Below are positions 6,384-14,010 of a DNA stretch of 24,322 nt, in pieces; within the stretch, counting starts at the first letter, position 1; each line of letters starts with the position of its first letter. The notes below the pieces were generated by a model that was not told the DNA's origin, made no database searches, and was given only the letters and a program-made list of their open reading frames with translations. The stretch comes from a virus, in IMG/VR virus record IMGVR_UViG_3300044237_000360, positions 1-24,322 of that record, one strand, 5' to 3'. The translations under genes and the position numbers were made by a program.

Positions 6384-6788
6384 TTAATAGTTTTTGTTCA
6401 AAACTAAGATTATCGAATACGCATCGCCACTAGAGTGACCAACTGTTGTGAAGTCTATATCGCCTGTAACACCTGAACCTGCATTGTTAGGTATACCACT
6501 AAATCTATCATCATAATACTCATCACCTGTGCTATCTGCAGGTAGTGGTATTGCTAAAACATTAGTGGATGCGTCAAATTCTATATCTACACCCATACCT
6601 CTGGTTGCCCAGTATATGCGTGCTATAGAGACGCTGGTACAAGCTTCTCCTGCACTGTTGGAGGTCAATGCGGATACATCTACTTTTTTAACACTAGATT
6701 CGCCTGTACCATCAGACTCGTTTGTAAACTTTAAGATAGCAACTCTTTCACCATCTTGGATAGTTTGTGACGTTACTGTATCTGCCAT
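6384..6788 (-). CDS. Putative virion structural protein, 134 aa
   Basis: An acidic, beta-rich protein with a conserved-looking start, MADTVTSQTIQDGERVAILK, followed by FTNESDGTGESSVKKVDVSA. Proteins with this TSQT..DG.R.A..KFTN.SDGTGES start are common in marine cyanophages and related viruses, where they are called structural or hypothetical. Later segments (IARIYWATRGMGVDIEF, NVLAIPLPADS, AYSIILVLNKNY) suggest a jelly-roll or immunoglobulin-like sandwich. It lies after the 238-aa beta protein in the post-capsid part of the operon. A decoration or minor head protein is the most economical guess. Confidence 0.75.
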   Translation of the reverse strand: MADTVTSQTIQDGERVAILKFTNESDGTGESSVKKVDVSALTSNSAGEACTSVSIARIYWATRGMGVDIEFDASTNVLAIPLPADSTGDEYYDDRFSGIPNNAGSGVTGDIDFTTVGHSSGDAYSIILVLNKNY

Positions 6789-6797
6789 TGTTTACTC

Positions 6798-7514
6798 CTA
6801 TCTTTCGACTGCTGCAACTACGTAATCAATTGTCATGGTTTGTGCAGAAGCTTCACCATTTTGAATACCAAATGATACTGTTAATTCTTCATCATCTGGT
6901 AAGTTAGTGATTGCAACACCCACAGGTTTTGCGTTATTTATAGAATAAAAAACTTTAGAGGCATCTGGATCTATAAACCATGTAGTAGTAATGAAAGTAT
7001 CGTCAGCCATTGTTGCTACATCTTCAGTAGTAGTAGCTGTGTTATCTTTCTCAACTAAGAAATCTAGGCCTGCATCACCATCTGCTGAGATAAAAAATAC
7101 ACCGTCTGTTGTATCAAGTGGTGTTGTATCAGTAATACCCAGACCCATTACAAAGTCTGATTGGTCAACGTCATTCACTTTAAATCTAGCTGAAAAGTAA
7201 GCTTTTTTACTGGTGCTAAGTTTAAAACCTTCACCTTTTAATTGTAAAAAGTCTAAGTCATTATCTCCAGCAGCATTAGTAAGCAATAAAGCTCCACCAG
7301 CTGATGAAGTTACGGCTTCAGATGCACTTCCTGTGCCAGCTTCAGTAGTTGTAATCGTCCAATCACCAGAGTTATATGTAAAAAAGTCATTGTGATACAT
7401 ATAAAACGTCTGATCTGACGGATATGGTGCGAACATAGGCTGGTTTTTCTTGTGCTCGGAAGCAACAGTATTACCTGCCCAAAGTATTAGGTTTTGAAAA
7501 TGTGGATTAGCCAT
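6798..7514 (-). CDS. Putative head decoration/jelly-roll protein, 238 aa
   Basis: The start MANPHFQNLILWAGN leads into long beta-rich sequence: DFFTYNSGDWTITTTEAGTG, ALLLTNAAGDNDLDFLQL, KKAYFSARFKVNDVDQSDF with FVMGLGI, TWFIDPDASKVFYSIN, TMTIDYVVAAVER. The order is that of a concanavalin/LamG-like sandwich as found in phage decoration and carbohydrate-binding proteins. It is the first gene after the capsid-gene terminator. An AAAGGAG ribosome site sits 7-8 nt before the ATG. Within the leader a TATAAT hexamer (minus strand, 7577-7572) could act as a -10 box, but no good -35 pairs with it. Function inferred from fold impression only. Confidence 0.75.
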   Translation of the reverse strand: MANPHFQNLILWAGNTVASEHKKNQPMFAPYPSDQTFYMYHNDFFTYNSGDWTITTTEAGTGSASEAVTSSAGGALLLTNAAGDNDLDFLQLKGEGFKLSTSKKAYFSARFKVNDVDQSDFVMGLGITDTTPLDTTDGVFFISADGDAGLDFLVEKDNTATTTEDVATMADDTFITTTWFIDPDASKVFYSINNAKPVGVAITNLPDDEELTVSFGIQNGEASAQTMTIDYVVAAVER

Positions 7515-7618
7515 TATGAACTCCTTTATCTTGTATTAATGGAAACCTTGCGGCCCTCATCAAGCTAATTAATTATATAACCTCTTAAATTCTATACCTA
7601 AATTTACGGACAAGCAAC

Positions 7619-7642
7619 AAAAAAGGGAGCCGAAGCTCCCTT
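7619..7642 (-). terminator. Rho-independent terminator after the capsid gene
   Basis: On the minus strand AAGGGAGC, the loop TTCG and GCTCCCTT form a perfect 8-bp stem with the very stable UUCG loop, directly followed by a run of T (7624-7619). The stem spans 7642-7623. It lies 44 nt past the end of the major capsid gene and before the 238-aa gene. It would end or attenuate transcripts so that capsid mRNA is more abundant than the downstream genes. Confidence 0.85.
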
Positions 7643-7686
7643 AGAAAATTGTAGATGAGTTAGAAACGCTACAATAAATCGTTCCT

Positions 7687-8589
7687 TTACGCTCCTTGAG
7701 AACCGAATACGGCTCTAAAGTTTGAATATCCGAAGCTATAACGCTCTCTAGCCTTATATCTCATATTACCTGTATCGAAGTCTCCCTCTAATGCAGTTTG
7801 CATTGGTGATCTTTCAAAATACTTAAAGCCGTCAGGGCAGTCAGTTTTAATGAAATAAGCATCAGTATCTGTAAGATAGTTATTTACAACATATCCATCA
7901 GGAAGCATGCCCATATTATTGATAGCGTTAATATCGTTATCAGATGTGGCTACTCTGCCTGGTGTGTTGAGTAATCTATCAGCTACAAACACTAACTGTG
8001 GTGGAATGATGAGTTTCATTCCTCTTAAAGCAATATTAAGACCTCTATCATCTGTTAATGTAGAAATACTAATAAGGTTGTCTTCAAGAGATGTCTCATT
8101 TAAGTCCGCCATAGTAGTTGCTCTGTTTGCTAGTGAACCACCGCCGCCTAGTGGGTGATCTGTAGCTATCAAAGTTTTACCATCACCGCCAGTAACACTA
8201 AACGCATTGTTTAGTACTGCTGCAGCTTTGATTTGCTTTGTGTTTGCCATAGATCTAGCCAAGGCTTTGGTATATCTTGCTCCGAGTCTATCATAAAGAT
8301 TATCCTCAATTGCTTCTTCAGTAAGTGCGAAAGCTAAAGCCACTGTTTCGTGGGTATAACGTGAAGTGTAACCTTCGTTAGCTGTATCAAATCTGACACC
8401 GCTTCCTTCAGCTTTTACTTCAGCATTACCAAACCCTACTATTAGGGTTTCTTCTTCAAACGCTCTATCAGAAGTTTCTGCATCGTAGATCTCTGTATGT
8501 TGAGCTTCGTATCTGGCATATTCCATACCGAACAAAGCATTAAGACCTGGCTCTAATTCTTTAGCTAATTGTGCTCTATTTATTGCCAT
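7687..8589 (-). CDS. Major capsid protein (HK97 fold)
   Basis: The 300-residue protein has the layout of HK97-fold major head proteins: a helical N-terminal arm (RAQLAKELEPGLNALFGMEY, residues 5-24), an E-loop-like beta segment (ETLIVGFGNAEVKAEGSGVR, about 47-66), a long spine helix region (VALAFALTEEAIEDNLYDRL, about 83-102) and a P/A-domain with LKLIIPPQLVFVADRLLNTP-like sequence (LIIPPQLVFVADRLL). The C-terminus is aromatic (RERYSFGYSNFRAVFGSQ). It forms the icosahedral shell. Its position after the scaffold and two head-associated genes, and the terminator just after it, agree with this. There is no sign of an internal protease or delta domain in this protein; the scaffold is a separate gene. 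Confidence 0.9.
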   Translation of the reverse strand: MAINRAQLAKELEPGLNALFGMEYARYEAQHTEIYDAETSDRAFEEETLIVGFGNAEVKAEGSGVRFDTANEGYTSRYTHETVALAFALTEEAIEDNLYDRLGARYTKALARSMANTKQIKAAAVLNNAFSVTGGDGKTLIATDHPLGGGGSLANRATTMADLNETSLEDNLISISTLTDDRGLNIALRGMKLIIPPQLVFVADRLLNTPGRVATSDNDINAINNMGMLPDGYVVNNYLTDTDAYFIKTDCPDGFKYFERSPMQTALEGDFDTGNMRYKARERYSFGYSNFRAVFGSQGA

Positions 8590-8592
8590 TTA

Positions 8593-9153
8593 TTATACTC
8601 CTGTTGGGTCGACATAGAAATGCTCATTAAATTTAACAATAACATTCACATTAGCTGAACCTGTTGTACTGTTGTCTGGATCACTCGAGAATCCCATGAT
8701 TCTAAAAGTAGCAGTTGTCGCAGCCGTAGTACCAGATAATTCCATAGCTGACATACCAGTTTTGGTAGAGCCAGATGTATAGGAAATATCTGCATTTAAA
8801 CCTACATCAGTTTGGGCTGGAGAGCCTGCACTCTGGATTTCAAATACAGCATCAGGATCATCTATTACGAACGCTTTTATATCGGACGATACAGTGCCAT
8901 CAGGATAGTGTGAACTAAAAACAGTCTCACCTGCAGAGTTTGTAAAAGTACAACCTCTAAACACACCTAAGGCTTCATCCCCAGCAGCAGCTACTAAAAT
9001 AGTACCTGTGTTGAGCATTTTAACTAAATCGCCTGAAAAAATATTCCCAGAAGCACCTGAGGCAATTTCGTATTCTGTGACTCCACCATTTTGGACTCCA
9101 GAACCTAATTTACCTACTACTCTTGCTCCAAAGGGGGCATTTTTGTTTGACAT
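8593..9153 (-). CDS. Head-associated structural protein, 186 aa
   Basis: The start (NAPFGARVVGKLGSGVQNGG) leads into VTEYEIASGASGNIFSGDLV, then short beta segments (LNTGTILVAAAGDEALGVFR, IKAFVIDDPDAVFEIQ, TFRIMGFSSDPDN, NVNVIVKFNEHFY). The pattern of FGAR..G..G.....Y.I......+IF.GD.V is one I know from proteins encoded just upstream of capsid genes in marine podoviruses, often called structural. It resembles a small beta-barrel decoration protein. It sits 3 nt from the capsid gene, which strongly supports a head role; decoration is inference. Confidence 0.75.
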   Translation of the reverse strand: MSNKNAPFGARVVGKLGSGVQNGGVTEYEIASGASGNIFSGDLVKMLNTGTILVAAAGDEALGVFRGCTFTNSAGETVFSSHYPDGTVSSDIKAFVIDDPDAVFEIQSAGSPAQTDVGLNADISYTSGSTKTGMSAMELSGTTAATTATFRIMGFSSDPDNSTTGSANVNVIVKFNEHFYVDPTGV

Positions 9154-9188
9154 AATAAGTTACCTATATTTGTATATATTTTTAGCGA

Positions 9189-9671
9189 TCAACTTCGTTG
9201 ACCACCACCAAAAGTTGTTTTGCTTTCTCTCCTCGGTTTTAAAATCGGGGAGTTTGGATCTGATTCCTTCATAAGATCATTGTCCACAGCATCTTGCTGG
9301 GTTTGTGCACGCTCTGCGTAGTAGGAGTTTCTCTCATTACGTGTTTCATTAGGAATCCTAGCCAAAAGCAAACCACCTCGTTTTAATACTCCTGCATGTT
9401 GCCCTTCATCCATAGTGGTGTATTTCATTCGTTCCTCAGCAGGTATTTCCTCAGCTCTAACGAGTTCAAATCCCTCGCTCAATCTATCAGAAATATTGCC
9501 TCGATCCTCTACACCTAGATTCTCGGCCCTTATCCACCTATGAGTATAACCCTCAGGTGCCGCAGGAGCATCCAACCGTGATGGCGGGCTCCATACTTTG
9601 CGAGCTTCTTTGCTTGCTCGAGTGTCAGCAGAACGTGAAGTTCTGTTTAAATTTTTGTTATCTTCTGTCAT
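9189..9671 (-). CDS. Conserved head-module protein, 160 aa
   Basis: A polar, largely helical protein without cysteine or membrane segments. Recognisable stretches are the Trp/Pro part VWSPPSRLDAPAAPEGYTHR followed by WIRAENLG, then SDRLSEGFELVRAEEIP, GVLKRGGLLLARIPNETRNE and a C-terminal KPRRESKTTFGGGQ. Proteins with this W.PPS.LDAP..P.GY.HRWIR pattern are regular neighbours of scaffold genes in marine phages, in my recollection, with no assigned function. Here it lies between scaffold and the 186-aa head protein. An assembly factor or an internal head protein is likely. There is no obvious catalytic motif. Confidence 0.75.
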   Translation of the reverse strand: MTEDNKNLNRTSRSADTRASKEARKVWSPPSRLDAPAAPEGYTHRWIRAENLGVEDRGNISDRLSEGFELVRAEEIPAEERMKYTTMDEGQHAGVLKRGGLLLARIPNETRNERNSYYAERAQTQQDAVDNDLMKESDPNSPILKPRRESKTTFGGGQRS

Positions 9672-9676
9672 AACTA

Positions 9677-10603
9677 TTACCTTTTAACATATTTTGCGTA
9701 CTCTGTTAAGGGTACGTTTAATTTTTTTGCCATTTGTACTTCTGCAGGAGACAGTTTTACTTGCCTTTTTGAGCTCGTATTACCTGCTACTCTGCCTGCT
9801 GAAGCCACCTTTTGTTGAGGCTTCGTCTTTACAGAAGACTCTTCAAACTTGTGTGGAAACTCTGATCGCATCATTTTATCGACTTCATTGTAATACTCGT
9901 CTGTTTTTGGATCATAGCCCTCTTGTATTAATTTTTGATCAATTGAAAACGCAGCTAGCGTCATAATTTCATCTTCACCAAACCATTCATTTTGCTCAAC
10001 CCATTTTTGTTGTTTTTCATCAAGCTGTGGGGCTGGTTGTGGTTGTACTGGCTGTTGATAATTTTGTTGGAGATTTTGCACCTGTGTTTCTTGCTCTAAA
10101 GCAGTTTTAGATGCTTGAACTCTTGTTTCTTCAACAGCTATTTTAGCTAAAACATCTTGAGCTTTTGCGACTTTTTCATAATCTTGATTTTCATGGGCTG
10201 ATTTTAAAGCTGTCATCGCCTGGGTTTTTTGTGATTTAAGTCTACTCTCAGCTTCAGTTAAAAAAGATCTGTCTAAAGTTGAACTACGAGCCCGTAATTG
10301 TTCATTTTGAGCTGCAGTGCTTTTTGCATATTCATAAGCTGAATCTCTGCCTCTTTCTGCCTCTCTTAACTTTCTAGTAAGAGTATTTATTCTTTTTTTA
10401 ACTTTAGCTGAGTAATCCTCATGCTCATCTTGTTTTTTTGTTTCTTCCGTTTCTGAAACATCCTCTACAACAGCCTCTGCCTCAACATCGTTAGTTTCAG
10501 TAGTGGTTGTTTCGGGTTGATCTTCCTCTACAGGATCTAGTTCAACAATTTCTCCCTCTTCTATGTCTGTTTCTTCAACTGCTTGTGTGTTTTCTTCTGC
10601 CAT
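9677..10603 (-). CDS. Capsid scaffolding protein
   Basis: The 308-residue protein has the typical scaffold build. Residues 1-65 are very acidic (EETDIEEGEIVELDPVEEDQ). Residues 66-190 form a long charged coiled coil (KVKKRINTLTRKLREAERGR, AQNEQLRARSSTLDRSFL). A Gln/Pro-rich linker follows (QPVQPQPAPQL), then a small helical region with NEWFGEDEIMTLAAF, and a basic C-terminus (VKLSPAEVQMAKKLNVPLTE, then YAKYVKR) that would contact capsid subunits. Scaffolds bind capsid protein, guide shell assembly and leave before packaging. It lies between the co-chaperonin and head genes in the usual place. No protease motif is seen. Confidence 0.87.
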   Translation of the reverse strand: MAEENTQAVEETDIEEGEIVELDPVEEDQPETTTTETNDVEAEAVVEDVSETEETKKQDEHEDYSAKVKKRINTLTRKLREAERGRDSAYEYAKSTAAQNEQLRARSSTLDRSFLTEAESRLKSQKTQAMTALKSAHENQDYEKVAKAQDVLAKIAVEETRVQASKTALEQETQVQNLQQNYQQPVQPQPAPQLDEKQQKWVEQNEWFGEDEIMTLAAFSIDQKLIQEGYDPKTDEYYNEVDKMMRSEFPHKFEESSVKTKPQQKVASAGRVAGNTSSKRQVKLSPAEVQMAKKLNVPLTEYAKYVKR

Positions 10604-10611
10604 TTTTTCTC

Positions 10612-11106
10612 CTAAACTGCAAGAATATCGTCTGGATCTAAGATTGTGGCTATAACTTCATCATCATTAATAATTCTACATTCAGATTCATCTCCGAGTT
10701 TGAAACGAGCACCAGCATATCTGCCAATCAATACCCATTGTTTTTCCTGACACCAAGGTTCTGCAAATTTATTTGCATCTTTATAGCAATCAGGACCCAT
10801 TTTTACAACATACCCCACAACTGTAGCTAGAGATTCTCTATCTAAAGTTTGTTGTACTAAATGAATACCACCTTCAGTTACACCTTTACCTTTGTAAGGC
10901 AGTATTAAAATACGCCAACCTGTTGGTTGTGGCATACGCTCTAAAATTGATTTGTCGAGAAGTGTAGGGTCAAGAACACGTGCCTCTTGTGACACATATG
11001 GTAATTCTTGACTAACTTCCTCTTTTGTTTCCTCTTGTTTTACTGCAGCTTCTTCTGCTTCTATTTCTTTGGCTATATGTTCAGGAACCTGTATCTTCGA
11101 TGTCAT
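10612..11106 (-). CDS. GroES/Cpn10-like phage co-chaperonin
   Basis: Residues 1-58 are an acidic, Glu-rich extension not found in bacterial GroES. From about 62 the Cpn10 pattern appears: GWRILILPYKGKGVTEGGIH with a GGI-type loop (about 62-82, the mobile loop that docks to GroEL), then LATVVGYVVKMGPDC, WVLIGRYAGARFKLGD and a C-terminal DEVIATILDPDDIL. The co-chaperonin caps GroEL and helps fold large proteins; T4 gp31 does this for the T4 capsid protein. Its place between portal and scaffold/capsid genes suggests it supports folding of the capsid protein in the host chaperonin. The start region overlaps the preceding gene by 26 nt. Identification rests on motif reading and is fairly secure. 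Confidence 0.8.
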   Translation of the reverse strand: MTSKIQVPEHIAKEIEAEEAAVKQEETKEEVSQELPYVSQEARVLDPTLLDKSILERMPQPTGWRILILPYKGKGVTEGGIHLVQQTLDRESLATVVGYVVKMGPDCYKDANKFAEPWCQEKQWVLIGRYAGARFKLGDESECRIINDDEVIATILDPDDILAV

Positions 11107-11290
11107 CTTGTATTACCCTTCCTAGCAGCTCTCTAAATATATTTTCTGCGTCAGCGAGAGAACTGTACCGCCCACGCAAAAACTCGTATTGTGCATGGTC
11201 TTTGCACCCTGCGAGCATTGTGTCTGTAATGTCTTCTCTTCTAAGTTCTAGCTCTTTTAAAAACTTTTTACTTAACCAAGCTTCAGACAT
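11081..11290 (-). CDS. Conserved small helical protein, 69 aa
   Basis: The protein is highly charged and helical: MSEAWLSKKFLKELELRRED, then DHAQYEFLRGRYSSLADAEN and IFRELLGRVIQDD. Small genes of this type (start with a WL motif, then Y..LRGRY.SL) occur directly after portal genes in marine phages, as I recall, without known role. Its stop region overlaps the co-chaperonin start by 26 nt, and its ATG shares a base with the preceding stop, so it is coupled on both sides. The long overlap argues that both genes are ancient residents. Function unknown. Confidence 0.72.
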   Translation of the reverse strand: MSEAWLSKKFLKELELRREDITDTMLAGCKDHAQYEFLRGRYSSLADAENIFRELLGRVIQDDIEDTGS

Positions 11291-11496
11291 TAATAAACAC
11301 CAGAAAACTTACCGCCAAATTCTGCGGCTCCCATCCCTCTTGCTTTGCCTTTACCCATACCAGGTTTTGGTGTGGTATTTGCATCAAAAGTGCCAGCATC
11401 AGACTTTAAAGAAACACTACCCTTATTACTATAAGGATTTTTATTCTTCAAAGGGGTGGGGGTTTTCTGTTGTTTGATCTCTGTTCTTTTAATCAT
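11290..11496 (-). CDS. Small basic protein with RGMGAA..GG motif, 68 aa
   Basis: The N-terminal 50 residues are polar, rich in Lys, Pro, Thr and Asn, and probably disordered. The C-terminus reads GKARGMGAAEFGGKFSGVY, a compact motif that I know from short proteins encoded next to portal genes in marine phages. It also resembles the RG.GAV pattern at the ends of the 107- and 148-aa basic proteins here. This suggests a short shared docking or sorting signal. The gene follows the portal gene after 39 AT-rich bases and shares one base with the next gene. Function unknown. Confidence 0.7.
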   Translation of the reverse strand: MIKRTEIKQQKTPTPLKNKNPYSNKGSVSLKSDAGTFDANTTPKPGMGKGKARGMGAAEFGGKFSGVY

Positions 11497-11535
11497 GTGC
11501 CTAATTATGTGGCTCTATTTTTATTTTTGCAAGTT

Positions 11536-14010
11536 TTATTTTCTATTTTGCAAATCTAACATTTTAAAACGGGCTTGTTGTTCAAGCCTTTCTCTTGCAG
11601 TGTCGTCACGTAAATCTGCTATATCTTCTTGTGCTTCTATTCTCTCACGATCTACCGTTGCACGTAATTGTGCCTCTTGTGCTTTCCGTTGTTCTTCTTG
11701 TAAGAATTGTTGTTGCTCCATAGATAATTCTTGGCCTCGCAATGCTAATTCTTGTTTTCTAATAGCAACTAATGGATCTTCGTCAGTAGGTGCTTCTATC
11801 TGTTGCATAAATTCAGTGACAAGCTCTGCCATGATGGGTGAAGAAAATTGAGCTATCATGTCATTGACTTGTAGGGCAAGTTGCTCTGCTTCTGCAGGTG
11901 ATGCTTGTTGTGCTTGTTGTTCAAGTTGTTGCAGTTGTTGTTGCATTTCTGGAGGCATTTGTTGTCTACCTAAAGCATCTGCCTTCATTTGTAAATGTTG
12001 CATAATGTGTGAATGAATTAAAGATTGAACTTGTGCGTTCATCTGCACAGGTGGTGACTTTAACAATGCCATATGCGTGGCTATATGTGCGTCATGGTTT
12101 TGTTGTGGAAAAGCTTGTGCTTGTTGACTTAATAAAAGTTGGTTGTTCTCAAATCCTGCTTCAATTGGCTTTGGATCAGTAGGGGGCGGTGGTTGTAAAA
12201 TTTTATCAATATTATCCACACCTATGGCCGCATACATTCTTTTGTATGATTCATAAATACCACTTTGTCCATGCACTTCTGGATTAGATTGTACTAATTG
12301 CATCATCTCCTGTGCCATAGCTATTCTTTGTGACTGGCTAAATATATCTGGGTTTGATACAGGAAAAATATCAACTCTTTCATCAAAGTCACTTAATTTT
12401 ATATTTGCTTGGCCACCAGCTATAGCATAGGGATACTCTTGAGGTAAGTATTCTTGAAACACTTGTGCAAGCAACTTAAATTCTTTTTTCTGTGAGTTAT
12501 GTAATCTTTTGTGTATAGCTGATAAAACCTTCGTTGATCTCTCAAGCAAAGCTAATGTTGTGCCTACAGGTGCGTTGGGATTGCCTTGCCCTGTGTTGAT
12601 TTCGGCAATAGAAGCAAACTTTTTACCACCATCAACCAAAATACCAAGTAAGTTGAGTAAAGTACTACTAGGCTCTTTGAATGGTAGAGGTTGTATGGAT
12701 TCCCGTAACGAGCCACCAGGCGCATCAACATCTCTAAACTCACCTGGTTGGATAGGTGTGTCCTCATCTCTAATTCTAATACCACGGGTTTTGAATCCAG
12801 CAGGTAGATTTGCTAATGTCCCAGCATCAATAAGTTGTCTAAGTATTGAGGTTGAGGCTTTTGACAAACCACCAATCATATGTGTTAAACCAAACCCATA
12901 GAACCCTAAACCTGGTAAAAACTTAAAATGCACAAAATACTCAATTTTGTTTTTTAAGGGATCTGTCTCTACAAAATTTCTGCGTATAGATAAAACATCA
13001 TTTGAATTAGCATCAAGAGTTACAATATATGGCAGTTTTACGCCAGTTGGCATACCATCTGCATCCAGATCCTCAAAACCATCTATTTCAAGGTTACAAT
13101 GCACTTCGTACAATAAAGACACCTCTCCTGTGTCATAAGATGGCTCCAAACCAGATAATTTGTTAATTTCTTCCTTAGCGTCAGAGGTTACTGACTCTTC
13201 ATCACCTGTTTCTATGTCAATTTTCCTATAAAAACCTAGAGCTTGTAGTTTTTTAACCTCGTTTTCAGGCATTTTCACTACATTAGTGATGCGAGGGCAA
13301 GTTTCTAAGTCCGTAGTAAAATAAGGAACTATCAAATCTTCAGGAGCTACAAATTTAGAAACTGCCCTGCCTAATCCTTCATCATAATAAACTTTTTTAA
13401 ATGCAGATCCTGCTAATGGCAGGTAAAACAACATTTGGTCTAATTCTTCATCAAATTCTTCCATAACATGAACAATCTGATAATTCATAAACTCTTTAAC
13501 TCTCTGTGCTTGTTCCTCAACAACATCATCATAGGCACCAATGACTTGTGTTTTTACAGGGCCGCCAGATGGCAAGAGTTCTTTGTATGCTTGTGCTTGA
13601 AAAGTTGTGACTGCTTCGCCTAATAATGGGTGAATAACTCCAGATGCACCTTCAAATGGCTCAGATCTTTCATCATCAAACTTCATGCCTAAATATTTCA
13701 GACCGTCTGTGTATGTTTTCTCCCAATCTTCTCTCGATGACTTGTCTTTTTCAATGCCGTCAATCAATTGATTTGAAATGCGCATGAGTTCTGTCTCATC
13801 TAACATTTCTGCTAAGTTTTCATTGAATCCACTTTCAATAGGCTGTTGCAAATCTGACTCTAAAATAGCACTTCCATCCTCTTGCATGACAAAATCACCG
13901 TCTTGTGCCATTTCTAAAGCTTCAATTGCTACACTTACGCCTTCTTCACCTAACGGTACTTGGTTTTCTTCATTTAAAACGGTTGGATTTATGTCTTTTT
14001 CTATTGCCAT
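11536..14010 (-). CDS. Portal protein (P22-like, long)
   Basis: At 824 residues it has the length of portals of large podoviruses. The portal ring is the DNA entry and exit channel at one capsid vertex and docks the terminase. Conserved-looking stretches include SNQLIDGIEKDKSSREDWEK with TYTDGLKYLGM (about 81-111), FEGASGVIHPLLGEAVTTFQ (about 119-138), a stem/wing region with LPSGGPVKTQVIGAYDD and a clip-crown part GNPNAPVGTTLALLERSTKV. The last 180 residues are Gln-rich and coiled (EMQQQLQQLEQQAQQASPAE, then ERIEAQEDIADLRDDTARER), consistent with a long barrel helix entering the capsid. It follows TerL with a TGATG overlap. The fold class is inferred from length and gene order. Confidence 0.88.
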   Translation of the reverse strand: MAIEKDINPTVLNEENQVPLGEEGVSVAIEALEMAQDGDFVMQEDGSAILESDLQQPIESGFNENLAEMLDETELMRISNQLIDGIEKDKSSREDWEKTYTDGLKYLGMKFDDERSEPFEGASGVIHPLLGEAVTTFQAQAYKELLPSGGPVKTQVIGAYDDVVEEQAQRVKEFMNYQIVHVMEEFDEELDQMLFYLPLAGSAFKKVYYDEGLGRAVSKFVAPEDLIVPYFTTDLETCPRITNVVKMPENEVKKLQALGFYRKIDIETGDEESVTSDAKEEINKLSGLEPSYDTGEVSLLYEVHCNLEIDGFEDLDADGMPTGVKLPYIVTLDANSNDVLSIRRNFVETDPLKNKIEYFVHFKFLPGLGFYGFGLTHMIGGLSKASTSILRQLIDAGTLANLPAGFKTRGIRIRDEDTPIQPGEFRDVDAPGGSLRESIQPLPFKEPSSTLLNLLGILVDGGKKFASIAEINTGQGNPNAPVGTTLALLERSTKVLSAIHKRLHNSQKKEFKLLAQVFQEYLPQEYPYAIAGGQANIKLSDFDERVDIFPVSNPDIFSQSQRIAMAQEMMQLVQSNPEVHGQSGIYESYKRMYAAIGVDNIDKILQPPPPTDPKPIEAGFENNQLLLSQQAQAFPQQNHDAHIATHMALLKSPPVQMNAQVQSLIHSHIMQHLQMKADALGRQQMPPEMQQQLQQLEQQAQQASPAEAEQLALQVNDMIAQFSSPIMAELVTEFMQQIEAPTDEDPLVAIRKQELALRGQELSMEQQQFLQEEQRKAQEAQLRATVDRERIEAQEDIADLRDDTARERLEQQARFKMLDLQNRK

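Noticed and set aside
11456-11851. Plus-strand ORF of 131 aa, rich in Cys and Ser
   Set aside because: It lies over the Gln-rich portal C-terminus; Cys and Ser runs come from reading Gln/Ala codons backwards. No ribosome site.
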